This document shows, piece after piece, positions 42,545 through 44,356 of a stretch of 44,356 nt of DNA. The stretch is taken from assembly GCF_000502955.1 (NCBI RefSeq), contig NZ_AYWO01000017.1, positions 1 through 44,356 on the forward strand, given 5' to 3'. Position numbers and translations under genes: made by a program. The stretch comes from Mesorhizobium sp. LNHC252B00. Its GTDB lineage: Bacteria > Pseudomonadota > Alphaproteobacteria > Rhizobiales > Rhizobiaceae. Within the stretch, counting starts at the first letter, position 1, and the number at the start of each line of letters is the position of its first letter. Under the pieces are notes generated by a model. That model was not told the origin of the DNA. It did not search any database and saw only the letters and a list, made by a program, of their open reading frames with translations.

Positions 42545-44356
42545 ATGAAAAAAGGCGATCATCTCTTCCTTGTCGACGGCTCCGGCTACATCTTCCGTGC
42601 CTATCACGCGCTACCGCCGCTGACCCGCAAATCCGACGGCCTGCCGGTCGGCGCCGTTTCCGGCTTCTGCAACATGCTGTGGAAGCTGGTCCTCGACGCC
42701 CGTAACACCGATGTAGGCATTGTGCCGACGCATTTCGCCGTCATTTTTGACTATTCGTCGAAAACCTTTCGCAATGACCTCTACCCCGAATATAAGGCCA
42801 ACCGTTCGGCGCCACCGGAAGACCTGATCCCGCAATTCGGCCTGATCCGCCAGGCAACCAGAGCGTTCAACCTGCCTTGCATAGAAACCGAAGGCTATGA
42901 GGCCGACGATCTGATCGCCACCTATGCCAGGCTCGCCTGCGAGGCCGGCGGCGACACCACCATCATCTCCTCCGACAAAGACCTGATGCAGCTGGTCGGC
43001 GACACGGTCGGTATGTACGACCCGATGAAGGACCGGCAGATCGGCATTCCCGAGGTCATCGAGAAATGGGGCGTACCGCCGGAGAAAATGGTCGACCTGC
43101 AGGCGCTGACTGGCGATTCGGTCGACAATGTACCTGGTGTGCCCGGCATCGGGCCGAAGACGGCAGCACAGCTGCTGGAGCAGTTCGGCGACCTCGACAC
43201 GCTGCTTGCCCGCGCGGGCGAGATCAAGCAGGACAAGAGGCGCGAATCGATCATCGCCAACGCCGACAAGGCACGTGTTTCGCGTCAGTTGGTGACGTTG
43301 ATGAACGACGTGCCGGTGGCCGCGGGGCTGGACGAATTCGTGCTGCACCCGCCGGACGGCCCAAAACTGATCGGCTTCCTCAAGACCATGGAATTCACCT
43401 CGCTCACCCGCCGCGTGGCGGAAGCGACCGGCACCGAGGCAGGTGATGTCCAGGCCGTCGCGGTGACAGTTGAGCGCGCCGATCATGCCCATGGCCCGGA
43501 TGTCGGGGCCGGAGTGCCAGCTGTTGCCCGAGCCGAGTCCGGCGCCGAGCCTGGCCAGGCCAGTGGAGCGGCAACGACAGAAACGTCAAAGCAAGGCGAC
43601 ACCCCTTCTCTGCTCGCCGCATTGCGGCTGGAGAGCGCGGCCACCCGCAAGATCGATACGTCAACGTATCACTGCATCCGCGATGTCCCGGCCCTGAAAG
43701 CCTGGATCGCGGAGGCAATGGAGACCGGCCGTGTCGCTTTCGACGTCAGGGCGACGTCGGCCGATCCGATGCAGGCCGAGTTGATCGGCATGTCCATCGC
43801 CACGGCGCCCGGCCGCGCAGCATACATTCCCTTTGCCCACAAGAGCGGCAACGGTGACCTGCTCGGCGGCGGGATGATCGAAAACCAGATCTCCGTACGC
43901 GAGGCACTGGCCGTGCTGAAACCGCTGCTCGAGGACAAGTCGGTTCTCAAGATCGCGCAGAACCTGAAATACGACCTCGTCGTCATGAGCCGTTATGGCA
44001 TCGATGTCGCGCCTTTCGACGACACCATGCTGATCTCCTACGTGCTCGACGCCGGCACCCCGCATGGTCACGGCATGGACTCGCTTGCCGAGAAATGGCT
44101 CGGTCACACTCCGCTCCAGCTCAAGGACGTGACCGGTTCGGGCAAGGGCTCCGTCGGTTTCGATCAGGTCGACATCGGCAAGGCGACCGCTCACGCCGCA
44201 GAAGACGCCGATGTGACACTGCGGCTCTGGCTGGTGCTGAAGCCGCGGCTTGCCGCCAAGGGGCTTGTATCGGTCTACGAGCGGCTGGAACGGCCGCTGG
44301 TGCCGGTGCTGGCACGCATGGAGCAGCGCGGCATCTCGGTCGACCGTCAGATCCTG
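42545..44356 (+). CDS. polA: DNA polymerase I (3' end outside window)
   Basis: First 604 residues of PolA. The 5'-3' exonuclease domain (1-~290) is intact: FLVDGSGYIFRAYHALPPL, EGYEADDLIATYA, ISSDKDLMQLV, and GDSVDNVPGVPGIGPKTA. A ~70-residue linker follows. The 3'-5' exonuclease domain starts at ~375 but its motifs are altered: Exo I reads FDVRATSAD with Asp400 but Arg402 where Glu is expected; Exo II QNLKYD is normal (Asn473, Asp477); Exo III has His550 in place of Tyr, with Asp554 kept. The polymerase domain begins at the right edge. ATG at 42545. Confidence 0.96.
   Translation, partial: MKKGDHLFLVDGSGYIFRAYHALPPLTRKSDGLPVGAVSGFCNMLWKLVLDARNTDVGIVPTHFAVIFDYSSKTFRNDLYPEYKANRSAPPEDLIPQFGLIRQATRAFNLPCIETEGYEADDLIATYARLACEAGGDTTIISSDKDLMQLVGDTVGMYDPMKDRQIGIPEVIEKWGVPPEKMVDLQALTGDSVDNVPGVPGIGPKTAAQLLEQFGDLDTLLARAGEIKQDKRRESIIANADKARVSRQLVTLMNDVPVAAGLDEFVLHPPDGPKLIGFLKTMEFTSLTRRVAEATGTEAGDVQAVAVTVERADHAHGPDVGAGVPAVARAESGAEPGQASGAATTETSKQGDTPSLLAALRLESAATRKIDTSTYHCIRDVPALKAWIAEAMETGRVAFDVRATSADPMQAELIGMSIATAPGRAAYIPFAHKSGNGDLLGGGMIENQISVREALAVLKPLLEDKSVLKIAQNLKYDLVVMSRYGIDVAPFDDTMLISYVLDAGTPHGHGMDSLAEKWLGHTPLQLKDVTGSGKGSVGFDQVDIGKATAHAAEDADVTLRLWLVLKPRLAAKGLVSVYERLERPLVPVLARMEQRGISVDRQIL

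Noticed and set aside
1..44356. tRNA genes, rRNA genes, phage integration sites, symbiosis island features
   Set aside because: No tRNA-like cloverleaf with the conserved GTTCRANNC arm, no integrase, no nod or nif genes and no insertion sequence transposase were seen.

Overview
The window reads as a chromosomal segment of a high-GC alphaproteobacterium of the order Rhizobiales, most likely Mesorhizobium or a close relative. This rests on gene content and order (lptC-lptA-lptB-rpoN-hpf-ptsN; cysG-DUF2849-cysI-cysH-DUF934; olsB; Hsp20 followed by DUF1150), on protein sequences typical of rhizobia, and on intergenic palindromic repeats of a kind I associate with Mesorhizobium. No tRNA, rRNA, CRISPR array, prophage or insertion sequence was recognised. 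Most of the window is ordinary core genome. Its more unusual content lies in RNA elements, repeats and a few decaying genes.

Layout. 1-3005 holds a ribokinase (cut at the left edge), an amidase and a LysE exporter, followed by a nucleoside hydrolase on the other strand. 4221-5063 is a small heat-shock unit: a RpoH-like promoter, a ROSE-type RNA thermometer, Hsp20 and DUF1150. 5129-10377 (minus) is the LPS-transport / sigma-54 / hibernation factor / PtsN block. 10781-13529 carries sppA, ihfB, a LapA-domain protein and an ornithine cyclodeaminase family enzyme. 13526-15120 (minus) is a WYL regulator, a VOC protein and a frameshifted EVE-domain gene. 15200-18762 has two RNA methyltransferases, lspA and acuI. 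18906-22248 has a hybrid histidine kinase and olsB, the latter behind a Pho-box-like sequence.

22249-23150 contains two inverted arrays of a 7-bp repeat bracketing a TRIC-type channel gene. grpE, a small unknown protein, a fatty acid desaturase and a DJ-1/PfpI protein follow, then a heavily deleted GMC oxidoreductase remnant. 26596-31504 (minus) is the assimilatory sulfate reduction operon. Its CysH has the cysteine set of the iron-sulfur APS reductases. 31920-36979 carries a host-attachment family protein, a CPA2 antiporter, an AraC regulator divergent from a frameshifted MDR oxidoreductase, and an SDR. 37030-42128 (minus) has a class A penicillin-binding protein, a small unknown protein, RNase D and an M20 dipeptidase. 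42228-42377 (minus) is a strong candidate small RNA with three C-rich hairpin loops. polA begins at 42545 and runs off the right edge; its proofreading active site looks degraded.

No complete new multi-gene system was found. The items most worth follow-up are the triple anti-Shine-Dalgarno sRNA candidate, the ROSE thermometer, the altered PolA exonuclease motifs, the two independent single-base frameshifts, and the repeat elements that overlap stop codons.
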